64,000 nt of DNA from Pseudoxanthomonas japonensis (GTDB lineage Bacteria > Pseudomonadota > Gammaproteobacteria > Xanthomonadales > Xanthomonadaceae), in contig NZ_PDWW01000001.1 of assembly GCF_010093445.1 (NCBI RefSeq), positions 186,001 to 250,000 on the forward strand, in the 5' to 3' direction. Below are positions 24,731-33,157 of the stretch, piece by piece. The notes beneath the pieces are model-generated. The model worked only from the letters and a program-made list of their open reading frames with translations, was not told the DNA's origin and made no database searches. The number at the start of each line of letters is the position of its first letter. The first letter of the stretch is position 1. A program made the translations under genes and the position numbers.

Positions 24731-25013
24731 CGCTTGCCTCCTGGCGCTCCGAAAAAAGAACTGCGCGTTTCACTGCGCTGCGAAATCCTTCCGCTCGTCT
24801 TCTCTTTTCGCGCTGAACCCTCGGAAGCGGACATGCCGCAGCACGCCCACAGGCGTCATCGCACACAAGTCGCAAAGTTCCCGCACCAGCCGTCAAATTT
24901 ATGTACTGGTCAGTTTGATATTCAGGAGGTGTTGTGAGCTGACGCGGATACTGCGTCCACCGTCACTCGTCGAAGCGACGGACACACAACAAAAAAAGAG
25001 AGAAACACGCCCC

Positions 25014-25598
25014 ATGAAGAAGTCCTTGCTTGCCCTCACCCTGCTGGCTGCCGCTCCCTTCGCCGCTTCCGCTGCGGAAGGTGTTTCCTACAACTATGTG
25101 GAAGGTGGCTACACCGCGACGAACATCGATGGCCCCGATGCCGATGGCTGGGCGCTGAAGGGATCGGTCGCGCTTCACCCGAACTTCCATGTCTTCGCCG
25201 ACTACAGCACGCAGGAAATCGACAACGTCAACGTCGATTTCGACCAGTGGCGCGTCGGCCTGGGTTACAACCATGAGCTGTCGCAGCGCGTCGACCTGTT
25301 GACCCGTGTGGCCTACGAGAAGGCGCGCACCGACGGTTTCAACATCGGCAGCACCCGCATCCCCAGCATCAGCGCCGACGGCTACAGCGTCGAAGTGGGC
25401 GTCAACAGCGCGCTGACCAACCGTCTCAACGGCTACGCGCTGGCCGGCTACGAGGATGGTGGCAGCGACTACGACGGTGATTTCTACGGCCGCCTCGGCG
25501 CGCAGGTGAAGTTCACCCCGAACTGGAGCGCCTCGGCCGACGTGAAGTTTGCCGACGGCGACACCCAGTGGTTCGTCGGCCCGCGTTTCATCTGGTAA
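25014..25598 (+). CDS. ax21: Ax21-family small outer-membrane beta-barrel protein (Omp1X-like)
   Basis: This 194-residue protein has a clear signal peptide (MKKSLLALTLLAAAPFAASA). The mature part starts AEGVSYNYVEGGYTATN and continues in alternating amphipathic strands (HPNFHVFADYSTQEID, WRVGLGYNHELSQRVD) to a C-terminal FVGPRFIW, as expected for an eight-stranded outer-membrane barrel. It matches the xanthomonad Ax21/Omp1X family. Earlier reports that Ax21 is a secreted quorum signal were withdrawn, so only an outer-membrane location is supported. A strong terminator follows 52 nt after its stop. Confidence 0.88.
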   Translation: MKKSLLALTLLAAAPFAASAAEGVSYNYVEGGYTATNIDGPDADGWALKGSVALHPNFHVFADYSTQEIDNVNVDFDQWRVGLGYNHELSQRVDLLTRVAYEKARTDGFNIGSTRIPSISADGYSVEVGVNSALTNRLNGYALAGYEDGGSDYDGDFYGRLGAQVKFTPNWSASADVKFADGDTQWFVGPRFIW

Positions 25599-25650
25599 TC
25601 CACAACCGCGTTCCCGCGACGCGTCCCCCTCTCTCCCTGCGTCGCACCCC

Positions 25651-25683
25651 AAAGCCCGGCCTCCACGGCCGGGCTTTTCTTTG
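25651..25683 (+). terminator. Strong intrinsic terminator after ax21
   Basis: AAAGCCCGGCC (25651-25661) and GGCCGGGCTTT (25667-25677) form a perfect 11-bp stem with a 5-nt loop, followed by TTCTTT. The A-rich upstream arm makes it usable in both directions. Confidence 0.9.
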
Positions 25684-25700
25684 TGCAGGATCAGGTCCCC

Positions 25701-25726
25701 GAAAAAAGCCCGGCGTCGCCGGGCTT
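25701..25726 (-). terminator. Intrinsic terminator after gpsA
   Basis: On the minus strand AAGCCCGGC and GCCGGGCTT form a perfect 9-bp stem with a 3-nt loop, followed by six T residues in total counting the stem end. It lies about 24 nt past the gpsA stop and back to back with the ax21 terminator. Confidence 0.88.
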
Positions 25727-25749
25727 GTCTCATCGCACGCCGAAGCGGC

Positions 25750-26787
25750 TTACTTGAACAGCGTCTCCGGATACTCCGGCTTCTGTTCGCGCGCGAGCAA
25801 CTGCTGAAGTCCATCGCGCGGAGTCAGGTCGCCGTGCAGCACGGCGCGCACCGCGCTGGAGATTGGCAGGTCGATGCCGTTGCGATCCGCCTGGCGCATG
25901 ACTTCGTCGGCGGTCTGCACCGACTCCACTACCTGGCCGATCTCGCGCACGGCATCCTGCAGCGACTGGCCGCGACCGAGCGCGAGGCCCAGGCGACGGT
26001 TGCGCGACAGGTCGCCCGTGCAGGTCAGGACCAGGTCGCCGAGGCCGGCCAGGCCCATCAGCGTTTCCGGCTTCGCGCCGATGGCGGCGGACAGGCGCAG
26101 CATCTCGTTGAGGCCGCGCGTGATCAGGCCGGCGCGGGCGTTGAGGCCGAGCTGCATGCCATCGGATACGCCGGTCGCCACGGCGAGCACATTCTTCATC
26201 GCACCGCCGAGTTCGGCACCGACCATGTCGTCGCCGGTGTAGGCGCGGAAGGCCGGGCCGTGCATCACCTCGGCCACCGCCTGCGCGAAGTCCGCATCGG
26301 CGCCGTGCACGGTGACCGCGGTGGGGAGGCCCAGCGCGACTTCCTTGGCGAACGAGGGACCGGTGACAACGGCGATCGGCACGTCGGGACCGAGGACCTC
26401 TTCGGCGACTTCATGCAGAAAGCGGCCAGAACCCGTCTCGAATCCCTTGGTCGCCCACGCCACGCCCGCCTTGGCCGGACGCAGCGGCGCCAGCTTGCGG
26501 AGGGTCTCGGTGAACGCGTGCGACGGCACGACCACCAGCACCTGGTCCGCATCGACGAGCGATGCGGCCAGGTCGGTGGTGGCGCGCAGGGTATCCGGCA
26601 ACGGAATGCCGGGCAGGTAGCGGGTGTTCTCGTGCTGGCCGTCGATGGCGGCCGCGACCACCGGGTCGCGACCCCACAACGTCACCTGGTGCCCGTGCCG
26701 CGCCATCAGCGCGGCCAGGGCGGTGCCCCAGGATCCGGCACCGAGCACCGCGATCTTCAGCACGTCGGCGGATTTCAGGTCAGACAT
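25750..26787 (-). CDS. gpsA: Glycerol-3-phosphate dehydrogenase [NAD(P)+] GpsA
   Basis: The product is 345 residues. It carries the dinucleotide-binding motif [10 protein letters not shown] near residue 16, GPSFAKEVA, the catalytic Lys region [26 protein letters not shown], the [14 protein letters not shown] loop and SRNRRLG. It reduces dihydroxyacetone phosphate to sn-glycerol-3-phosphate, the backbone of phospholipids, in the cytoplasm. It is the last gene of yibN-secB-gpsA, 52 nt after secB, in an order like that of enterobacteria. A terminator follows. Confidence 0.97.
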   Translation of the reverse strand: MSDLKSADVLKIAVLGAGSWGTALAALMARHGHQVTLWGRDPVVAAAIDGQHENTRYLPGIPLPDTLRATTDLAASLVDADQVLVVVPSHAFTETLRKLAPLRPAKAGVAWATKGFETGSGRFLHEVAEEVLGPDVPIAVVTGPSFAKEVALGLPTAVTVHGADADFAQAVAEVMHGPAFRAYTGDDMVGAELGGAMKNVLAVATGVSDGMQLGLNARAGLITRGLNEMLRLSAAIGAKPETLMGLAGLGDLVLTCTGDLSRNRRLGLALGRGQSLQDAVREIGQVVESVQTADEVMRQADRNGIDLPISSAVRAVLHGDLTPRDGLQQLLAREQKPEYPETLFK

Positions 26788-26839
26788 CCGTCACCCCTGT
26801 GTGCGGCGTCGCCGCCCTGACGGGACCGTGCACCGGCGA

Positions 26840-27358
26840 TCAGGCGTTGCCGACCGGTTCCGAGTTGGCCAGGCTGGCGTCGCCGCCCTGCGCAGCGCGC
26901 TGGCGCAGCGATTCGGCGTACAGCGCCTCGAAGTTGATCGGCTGCAGGAAGAACGGCGGGAAGCCGCCGGCCTGCACCAGATCGCTGACGAGCTGACGCA
27001 CGTACGGGAACAGGATGTTCGGGCACTGGGTGCCGAGCAGTACGTCGACGGCCTGCGGCTCGAGGCCGATCAGGCCGAAGATGCCGGCCTGCTGCACTTC
27101 CGCCACGTAGGCAGTCTTGTCGCCGGCCTTGCAGGTCAGGGTCACGCCGAGCACGACTTCGAAGGCGTTCTCGCCCAGGCGCTGGACGCGCTGGTTGAGG
27201 TTGAGCTGCAGCTCCGGCTGCACGTTCTCGGCGAACACGGCCGGTGCGCCGGGAGCTTCGAAGGAAACGTCCTTGACGTAGATCTTCTCGACAGTGAAAG
27301 CGGGGCCAGCGGCTTCGGCGGTGGGCGCGACCGCGCCGTTGGTGATCTCGTCGGACAT
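26840..27358 (-). CDS. secB: Protein-export chaperone SecB
   Basis: This 172-residue acidic protein is homologous to SecB along its length: [52 protein letters not shown] and the conserved [17 protein letters not shown] and [17 protein letters not shown]. The SecB tetramer keeps precursor proteins unfolded and hands them to SecA in the cytoplasm. It lies between a rhodanese-domain gene and gpsA. The enterobacterial grxC, normally just upstream, is absent here. Confidence 0.97.
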   Translation of the reverse strand: MSDEITNGAVAPTAEAAGPAFTVEKIYVKDVSFEAPGAPAVFAENVQPELQLNLNQRVQRLGENAFEVVLGVTLTCKAGDKTAYVAEVQQAGIFGLIGLEPQAVDVLLGTQCPNILFPYVRQLVSDLVQAGGFPPFFLQPINFEALYAESLRQRAAQGGDASLANSEPVGNA

Positions 27359-27457
27359 TTCTTTGACTCCGGAATCTGGATTGCAGCGGTGAATGGAAAC
27401 TATCTCATGGCGACACGCGCGGCCCGCTTCAAGGGCGGGTCCGCGGCCACCGGGGAA

Positions 27458-27901
27458 TCAGCGGCCCTTGACCAGCGGCAGATCGGCCTGCTGCCAGGCG
27501 GCGATGCCACCCTCGAGCGAGTAGACCTTCTCGAAACCGGCCTTCTTCAGCCGCTTGGCGGCGCCACCGGACGCCTGTCCGGTGCGGCAGACCAGCACCA
27601 CGGGCTGGGACTTGGCCCCGGCCAGCAGCTTGTTCTCGGGGTCGAAGTTGCTCGGCAACACGTTGCGGCTGCCTGCGATGTGACCCTTCTCGAAGTCGTT
27701 GCTCGCCGACAGGTCCACCACCAGGGCGTTTTCGCTGTTGACCAGTTGGGTCAGCTCGGCCGGACGCAGGGTCTTGTAGCCGCGGAACAGGCGCGAAATC
27801 TCGGTATAGACGATGGCGACCGTCAGGCCGACGAGGGCCAGCGACAGCATCTGGTTGAACGGAGAACGAGTGGCGAAAGCCAGGATTTCTTCGAAATTCA
27901 C
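27458..27901 (-). CDS. Membrane-anchored rhodanese-like protein (YibN-like)
   Basis: The product is 147 residues with a GTG start. An N-terminal membrane segment (about residues 15-33) is followed by a rhodanese domain with active-site loop CRTGQASGG; the Cys near residue 110 would carry the persulfide sulfur. Length and context (directly before secB-gpsA) match YibN. It is presumed to transfer sulfane sulfur at the membrane; its partner is unknown. About 100 nt separate it from secB. Confidence 0.82.
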   Translation of the reverse strand: MNFEEILAFATRSPFNQMLSLALVGLTVAIVYTEISRLFRGYKTLRPAELTQLVNSENALVVDLSASNDFEKGHIAGSRNVLPSNFDPENKLLAGAKSQPVVLVCRTGQASGGAAKRLKKAGFEKVYSLEGGIAAWQQADLPLVKGR

Positions 27902-27964
27902 GGGGTTGGCGATCTTCGAGCGGGCGGCGATTGTCGCACATGAGGCCGCCCGGGCGCCCGACGG

Positions 27965-28387
27965 CTATTCGCCATTCCAGAGGTCCGGCAGGCCCACGAC
28001 CAGCCACCAGCGCTTGGCCTCGGGGTCCCAGCGCCAGCGCTCGCGGTAGCGCATCGTGCGCTCGGCCATGGTGTGCTTGTTGATGACGCGCAGCTCGATG
28101 GCCCGCTCGACCGTCCCGTCCGGACCGCCGCTGGACGACAGGTCGCGGTAGCCGGAGATCTGCACCTGCTGGTAGCGCTCGAACTCCAGTTCGGTCATCG
28201 GATGCTCCGCCTTGTACGCGGGATCGACGAGCTGCCACGCCGTCTCGAAATCGCCCCAGCGGATCGCCGCGGCGTAGGCGTCCTGCATGGGCTGCAGCTT
28301 GCCGCGTTGCATGCGGCTCTGCGCAGCGGCCGTGGCGAGCATGAGCAGCAGGCCCGTCGCCAACAGCAATTTCCCGATCATCCGCAT
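27965..28387 (-). CDS. Exported hypothetical protein
   Basis: This 140-residue protein has a signal peptide (LLLATGLLLMLATAAAQS). The mature region has AYAAAIRWGDFETAWQLVDP and ends with RWRWDPEAKRWWLVVGLPDL, a compact alpha+beta style like small NTF2-type domains. No motif assigns a function. It lies between a thioesterase-like gene and the rhodanese gene, all on the minus strand. A slightly shorter start at residue 3 is possible. Confidence 0.65.
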   Translation of the reverse strand: MRMIGKLLLATGLLLMLATAAAQSRMQRGKLQPMQDAYAAAIRWGDFETAWQLVDPAYKAEHPMTELEFERYQQVQISGYRDLSSSGGPDGTVERAIELRVINKHTMAERTMRYRERWRWDPEAKRWWLVVGLPDLWNGE

Positions 28388-28414
28388 GGCATCCCCCCGG
28401 TCATGGCCCGCATG

Positions 28415-28873
28415 CTACCGCTTCGCGATGGCGACGAAGCGCCCGCTCAGCGTGGTGGCCATGCCGCCTTCAGGCAGCCGCACGCAGGCATCCACCTGGA
28501 TCCGCGCCCGGCCCCGTTGCACGAGCGTATCGATGAAGGTGTCCGGCGACTGGCCGTCGGCGAAGCTCGCGTCGGCGACCAGGTCGCCGTACAGGGGCGC
28601 GAGATAGCGGATCTGGCTGTCGGCGACGTAGACCTCCGCCTTGAGACCCGCCAACCGCAGCTTCAGCGTCACCAGACCCCAGCCGGCCACGGTCATCAGC
28701 GAGGTCAGGCTGCCGCCGAAGGCATTGCCCTTGTCGTTGACGTTGGCCGACAGCGGCGCGGTCAGCCGCAGGGCGTCGCCATGGAGGCCCTCCACGTCCA
28801 CGCGCATCGCCGCCACCGGCGGCATGCCGCGGCAGTAGTCACGCAGTTCCTGCAGGGCTTCTTCCGGGCTCAT
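28415..28873 (-). CDS. Hot-dog-fold thioesterase (YiiD C-terminal-domain-like)
   Basis: This 152-residue protein has the hot-dog pattern NVNDKGNAFGGSLTSLMTVAG, followed by ADSQIRYLAPLYGDLVADA. It resembles the putative thioesterase domain at the C-terminus of E. coli YiiD. Members hydrolyse acyl-CoA or related thioesters; the substrate is unknown. The ATG at 28873 is chosen, but the preceding GTG is also in frame. It is divergent from hemD with only 16 nt between starts, so their promoters must lie in each other's coding sequence. Confidence 0.75.
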   Translation of the reverse strand: MSPEEALQELRDYCRGMPPVAAMRVDVEGLHGDALRLTAPLSANVNDKGNAFGGSLTSLMTVAGWGLVTLKLRLAGLKAEVYVADSQIRYLAPLYGDLVADASFADGQSPDTFIDTLVQRGRARIQVDACVRLPEGGMATTLSGRFVAIAKR

Positions 28874-28889
28874 CACTCATAATCCGCGC

Positions 28890-29660
28890 ATGGGACATCC
28901 AACGCCGCCGGCATGGTACGTCATCTCGCTGCGGCCCCAGGGTGGCCACGATGCGCTGCGACGTGCCGCCCGCCGCCAGGGCGCGGGACTGCTGGCGCTG
29001 TCGCCGTGGCGCATCGCCCGGTGCGACGACGACGCCACGCGCGAATCCCTGCGCGCCGCGCTCGCCTGCCCCGTCGTCGTGTTCACCAGTCCGGCCGCCG
29101 TCGCCGCCGCACACGCACTGCAGCCGCTCCGCTCCGGCCCCGGACAGGCATGGCTGGCGGTGGGCAGCGGCACCGCGGCGGCCCTGCGCCGCGCCGGCAT
29201 CGACCGCGTTGCGTTCCCGGACCGGATGGACAGCGATGGCCTGCTGGCGCTGCCCGGGCTGACGGAGCTCCGTGGCACCCCGCTCGGCTTCGTCACCGCA
29301 CCGGACGGGCGCAACCTGCTGGTCCCCACGCTGGAAGCGCGCGGCGCCGAGGTGCGACGTGCCGACGTGTATCGGCGGGAGTCCGTACCGTTGGGCGCAC
29401 GTGCACTGGCGGCATTCGACCGCCTGAGTGCGCCCGCCTGCCTGCTGCTCAGCAGCGGTGGCGCCCTGCAGCAGGTACTGGCGCAGCTGCCCGATAGCCT
29501 CACCGGACGCTTCACGGCGTTACCTGTCGTGACCGCCAGCGAACGCCTGGCGGACGCCGCGCGGGACGCCGGCTTCGCTCGCGTCGTCCTCGCCGACGGG
29601 CCGCGCCCCGGGCAGCTGGTGAAGGCGGCGTGCACCTTCCGTCCTGGCAGCATCCGGTAG
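28890..29660 (+). CDS. hemD: Uroporphyrinogen-III synthase HemD
   Basis: This 256-residue protein has the two-domain HemD layout. Recognisable segments are PAWYVISLRPQGGHDAL at the start, VVFTSPAAVAA, WLAVGSGTAAALRRAGI, GFVTAPDGRNLLVPTLEARG, RRADVYRRE and CLLLSSGGALQQVLAQLP. The family is poorly conserved, but the neighbouring hemX and hemY settle the call. The enzyme closes hydroxymethylbilane with inversion of ring D to give uroporphyrinogen III for haem and sirohaem. Confidence 0.93.
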   Translation: MGHPTPPAWYVISLRPQGGHDALRRAARRQGAGLLALSPWRIARCDDDATRESLRAALACPVVVFTSPAAVAAAHALQPLRSGPGQAWLAVGSGTAAALRRAGIDRVAFPDRMDSDGLLALPGLTELRGTPLGFVTAPDGRNLLVPTLEARGAEVRRADVYRRESVPLGARALAAFDRLSAPACLLLSSGGALQQVLAQLPDSLTGRFTALPVVTASERLADAARDAGFARVVLADGPRPGQLVKAACTFRPGSIR

Positions 29661-29704
29661 CATCTGCGGCACCCGTCACGTTTTCCCTGCCGCCAAGGAC
29701 GCCT

Positions 29705-30733
29705 GTGATCGACGACCTGCCCTCCGATACGCCCCGCTCCGGCGCCCGTACACGGCTGATCGTGGTGGTGCTGGTGCTGCTCGCCCTCGCCCTGGGTGCC
29801 TGGCGTGGCTGGGCATGGTGGCAGGCCCAGCGTGCGCAGGAACAGACCGCACAGTCGGCGGCGGAACAGCGCCTCGACGCGCTGGAATCGCGCACCGACG
29901 CGCTGCGTCGCGACCAGCGCGCGCAGGCGCAGCGGCTGCTCGATGCCGCCGCCACCAACCGCGTGCTGCGCGACGAAGTCCTCGGCCTCGGCCAGCGTGG
30001 CGCGTTGCTCGAGGAAAGCGTCGCCAAGCTCACCGATCCCACCCGCCATGGCGCGCAGGCGCTGCGGCTGGACGAAGTGGAACTGCTGCTCTCGCAGGCC
30101 GCGCAACGCCTGGACATCGCGCATGACCTCGCGGGCGCACGCCGCGCGTACGCGTTGGCCGCCGGCGCACTCGACGGCATTGACGACCATCGCCTGCTCA
30201 ACCTGAAACAGGCATTGGCGCAGGAGCGCAGCGCGCTGGATGCGCTCGGCGACGGCCCGCGGGCGGACGGGCTGAAGCGGCTGGACGCCATCGCGGCCGC
30301 ACTGCCCCGCCTGCCGCGTGACCGGACGACGACCGCAGCCACGCCCTCGCGACCCGCCTGGCAACGCTGGTTGTCGCCGCTGGTCGATGTCCGTCCGACC
30401 CGCGATACCACCCTGATCGCACCGGAAGAACGCGCCGCGGCCGATGCGGCGCTGCAGGTCGAGGTCAGCCTGGCGCGTGCCGCGCTGGAACGCAGCGACG
30501 ATGCCGCCTGGCACGCCGCCTTGCAGCGCATCGACGCATGGCTGCCCAGGTTGTGGCCCGATTCACCGGAGCGACGCGGAGTTCACGCGCAATTGCGCAC
30601 CTTGCAGACGACGTCGGCGCCGCCGCAGCCCACCGAACTGGGCAGCACACTCCAGCAACTTCGCATGTTGCGCAACGCGGGCCTGCGCCTGCAGCCGACG
30701 CCACCCATGGCAACCCCGGAGGTCTCGCCATGA
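29705..30733 (+). CDS. hemX: HemX-type membrane protein (uroporphyrinogen-III C-methyltransferase-like)
   Basis: From the GTG at 29705 (AAGGA a few nt upstream) the product is 342 residues: one transmembrane segment (about 17-37, LIVVVLVLLALALGAWRGW), then a long coiled-coil (about 38-110, rich in Gln/Ala/Arg) and a helical periplasmic domain. It lacks the methyltransferase signature that the family name implies. HemX sits between hemD and hemY in proteobacteria and probably scaffolds haem-pathway proteins at the inner membrane. An in-frame ATG inside hemD is rejected as start. It overlaps hemY by 4 bp. Confidence 0.88.
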   Translation: MIDDLPSDTPRSGARTRLIVVVLVLLALALGAWRGWAWWQAQRAQEQTAQSAAEQRLDALESRTDALRRDQRAQAQRLLDAAATNRVLRDEVLGLGQRGALLEESVAKLTDPTRHGAQALRLDEVELLLSQAAQRLDIAHDLAGARRAYALAAGALDGIDDHRLLNLKQALAQERSALDALGDGPRADGLKRLDAIAAALPRLPRDRTTTAATPSRPAWQRWLSPLVDVRPTRDTTLIAPEERAAADAALQVEVSLARAALERSDDAAWHAALQRIDAWLPRLWPDSPERRGVHAQLRTLQTTSAPPQPTELGSTLQQLRMLRNAGLRLQPTPPMATPEVSP

Positions 30734-31989
30734 AGCCGTTCCGCACCGTCGTGGTGTTGCTGTTGCTGCTGCTCGCCGGCGTGCTGGCCGCACAGTGGAT
30801 GGCGGGTACCGACCGCGACCTGGGCGAGGTCTTCATCCGTTTCGGCGGCTACGACGTGCACACCAACGTACCGCGTGCACTGCTTTCGCTGTTGCTGATC
30901 GGTGCCGTGACCTGGTTGTTGTGGCGCCTGCTGACGCTGCCGTTCCGCGCGTGGTGCCGGCATCGCCGCAAGCAGGCGCGCGCGCGCCTCATCGACGGCC
31001 TGGAAGCCCTGCACGCGGGCCACTGGCAGAAGGCGGAGAAACTGCTGGAGCGCGCCGCCGCCGACGACGAAGTCGGCACCATCGCGTGCACCGCTGCCGT
31101 GCGCGCGGCACGAGCGCGCGGCGACGAGTCCGCCATCCAGCACCACCTCGCCGCGTTGCGCGCGCGTTCCGCACAGGCGCATGCGATCACCGCCGCGCAG
31201 ATCGCGCTCGATGCCGGTCGCCCGCAGGAGGCGCTGGTCTTGCTGGATGCCACCGAGGTACAGCCACTGCCGCCACGTGGCCTGTCGCTGCGTGCCGAGG
31301 CCCTCGCCGGCGCTGCACGGGCAGGCGAGGCGTACGGTCTGCTGGGTGCGCTCAAGCAGCAACAGGCATTGGCGCCTCCCGTCTTCGATGCGCTGGAACT
31401 CCGCCTGGCCGCGCAGTCGTTGCATGAAGCCGCTGACCCCAACGTGCTGGCGGAGCGCTGGGAAACGTTGACCAAACCCCTGCGCCTGCAGCCGCTGGTC
31501 GTGGCCGCCTATGCCGAGCGCGCCGCCGCGCTGCGCTGGGAAGACGCGGCCACGCGCAGCATCGAACAGGCGCTGGAAGCGCGTTGGGACGAGGGCCTGG
31601 TGGCGCTGTACGGCCGCCTGCCCGTGGGCAAGCTGGACTCGCGCCGCGCCAGCGCGCAGCACTGGCTGCACGCGCATCCGGCGAGTCCGGCGTTACTGGT
31701 GACGCTGGGACGGCTCGCGCGCCAGCAGGGCCAGTGGACGGCGGCGCAGGAGTTCCTGCATCGCGCCATCGCACAGGGTGCGAGCGCCGAAGCCTGGGAA
31801 GAACTGGCGACCGGCTTCAATGAAGCCGGCGACACCGCCTCGGCGCAGCAGTGCCATGCCAATGCAGTGAAGGTCGCACGCGGCGACGTGCCGGTGAAGC
31901 TGCCCGTGCGCGACATGCGGCAGGAAATCCATGACGCCGCCGTCGTCGAGGAGCGCGACGCGCACGGCCTGCCGCGCCTCAAGGATTGA
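30730..31989 (+). CDS. hemY: HemY-like haem-biosynthesis-associated TPR membrane protein
   Basis: The product is 419 residues with two N-terminal transmembrane segments (about 5-24 and 42-63), the motif GEVFIRFGGYDVHTNVP between them, and cytoplasmic TPR-like helical repeats (LEALHAGHWQKAEKLLERAA and later units) to the C-terminus. This is the proteobacterial HemY protein, distinct from the Bacillus oxidase of that name. It probably organises late haem-pathway enzymes at the membrane. It ends 2 nt before the convergent DUF4349 gene. Confidence 0.9.
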   Translation: MKPFRTVVVLLLLLLAGVLAAQWMAGTDRDLGEVFIRFGGYDVHTNVPRALLSLLLIGAVTWLLWRLLTLPFRAWCRHRRKQARARLIDGLEALHAGHWQKAEKLLERAAADDEVGTIACTAAVRAARARGDESAIQHHLAALRARSAQAHAITAAQIALDAGRPQEALVLLDATEVQPLPPRGLSLRAEALAGAARAGEAYGLLGALKQQQALAPPVFDALELRLAAQSLHEAADPNVLAERWETLTKPLRLQPLVVAAYAERAAALRWEDAATRSIEQALEARWDEGLVALYGRLPVGKLDSRRASAQHWLHAHPASPALLVTLGRLARQQGQWTAAQEFLHRAIAQGASAEAWEELATGFNEAGDTASAQQCHANAVKVARGDVPVKLPVRDMRQEIHDAAVVEERDAHGLPRLKD

Positions 31990-31991
31990 CG

Positions 31992-32987
31992 TCAGCCGGC
32001 GGTCGGCTTTTTGCGCCAGCGCCGCCATCCGATCCCGCCAGCCAGCAGGACCAGCCACGCCGGCCACAGCGCGGCCAGACCGACGATCGTCTGCAGGCAG
32101 ACGCCCCAGCCCACCGCCAGCGCATCGCCCAACTGGCTGAGGAAGCCAGGACCGTTGGCGCGGAACACGGCATCCACATCGACGCGCTCGCGGCTTCGTA
32201 CCTGCACGTCCTGGCGCAGCGACAGCGTGATGGTGCTGAAGGCCACGCGATCCTCGAATTCCTTCTGCGCGATCAGCGCCTCGTCACGGCTGCTGCGGGC
32301 TTCGCCGCGCGCCTGGATGGCATCGGCCTTGTCGCCCAGCTTGCCCCCCGCCTGCACGGCGTCGCCGAGTTCCTGCTGCTGGTCCTGCGCGCGTTGCCGC
32401 GCCAGCTGCTGCCGCAGCAGGTCGAACTGCGCGTCGCGCGCGCTGAAGTTGCGGCGGTCCAGGAATTCCATCTGCGAGGCGATGGCGCGCAGGAAGCCCT
32501 GCGTGCGCTCGCTCGGCACGCGCACCGTCAATTCGCCCTGCAGCCAGTATTCGGCCAGTTCCCGCCGCATGCCGTTGCCGATCGGCCGGCTCTCCACGCG
32601 TTGCACCTGCGCCTGGATGTCGTTGTCGACGACGAAACCTCCCTGCTTCGCCACCTCGTCCTCGATCGCCAAGGCAGTGCGGTACACATCCTTGACCTGG
32701 AACTCGGCGGCGGCGGTGCGGATGAAGCGGCGCTGCGGGTCGGTCTGGGCCAGCACGTCGGAGGCCAACTGCGACGCCGCAACGCCGGGCGCCTGCGGCG
32801 CAGGCGCTTCGAGATTCTTCTGCGGGGCGGCCGCCGCAGCAGCATCGGCCGCCATTTCCTCCATCGCCGGCGCAGAGGCTGTTGCCATATCGGCATCGGC
32901 GGGTGCCACTTCGTGCTTGCTGCACGAGAGCGCCAGCAGCGAGAGCATCAAGACGGGGGCAACGCGATACATCCTTGGCATGCGCAT
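31992..32987 (-). CDS. DUF4349 lipoprotein
   Basis: This 331-residue protein has a lipobox (LLALSC, Cys 22), then an Ala/Pro/Glu-rich linker, a DUF4349 region with RFIRTAAAEFQVKDVYRTA and FVVDNDIQAQVQRVES, a charged coiled-coil (about 190-250, rich in Gln/Arg) and a C-terminal transmembrane segment (LAALWPAWLVLLAGGIGW) followed by a basic tail. Such proteins are lipid- and membrane-anchored envelope proteins of unknown function. GGAG precedes the ATG at 32987. It is convergent with hemY and divergent from ggt. Confidence 0.78.
   Translation of the reverse strand: MRMPRMYRVAPVLMLSLLALSCSKHEVAPADADMATASAPAMEEMAADAAAAAAPQKNLEAPAPQAPGVAASQLASDVLAQTDPQRRFIRTAAAEFQVKDVYRTALAIEDEVAKQGGFVVDNDIQAQVQRVESRPIGNGMRRELAEYWLQGELTVRVPSERTQGFLRAIASQMEFLDRRNFSARDAQFDLLRQQLARQRAQDQQQELGDAVQAGGKLGDKADAIQARGEARSSRDEALIAQKEFEDRVAFSTITLSLRQDVQVRSRERVDVDAVFRANGPGFLSQLGDALAVGWGVCLQTIVGLAALWPAWLVLLAGGIGWRRWRKKPTAG
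31994..32012 (+). terminator. Small terminator-like hairpin after hemY, inside the convergent gene
   Basis: AGCCG-GCGGT-CGGCT followed by a T run (t32008-t32012) lies 4 nt past the hemY stop. It overlaps the last codons of the DUF4349 gene on the other strand. The stem is only 5 bp, so its strength is uncertain. Confidence 0.5.
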
Positions 32988-33157
32988 GGAGACTCCGAAC
33001 GGGACGTGATGGCCGACAGGCCGGCCAGACGTCCAACGCCTGCGGCGGCCCATCGGGGTTGGCCGGCATCATTCCATGGCCGCGGCAGGCCGCGATAGGC
33101 AGTGGCAGCCGGCTGCCTGCGTGTGACAATCCCGTCGCCTGCCTTCGGTGACCGACG

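Noticed and set aside
25014-25598. Ax21 as a secreted quorum-sensing signal gene
   Set aside because: The reports of that role were withdrawn, and the sequence itself supports only a small outer-membrane beta-barrel.
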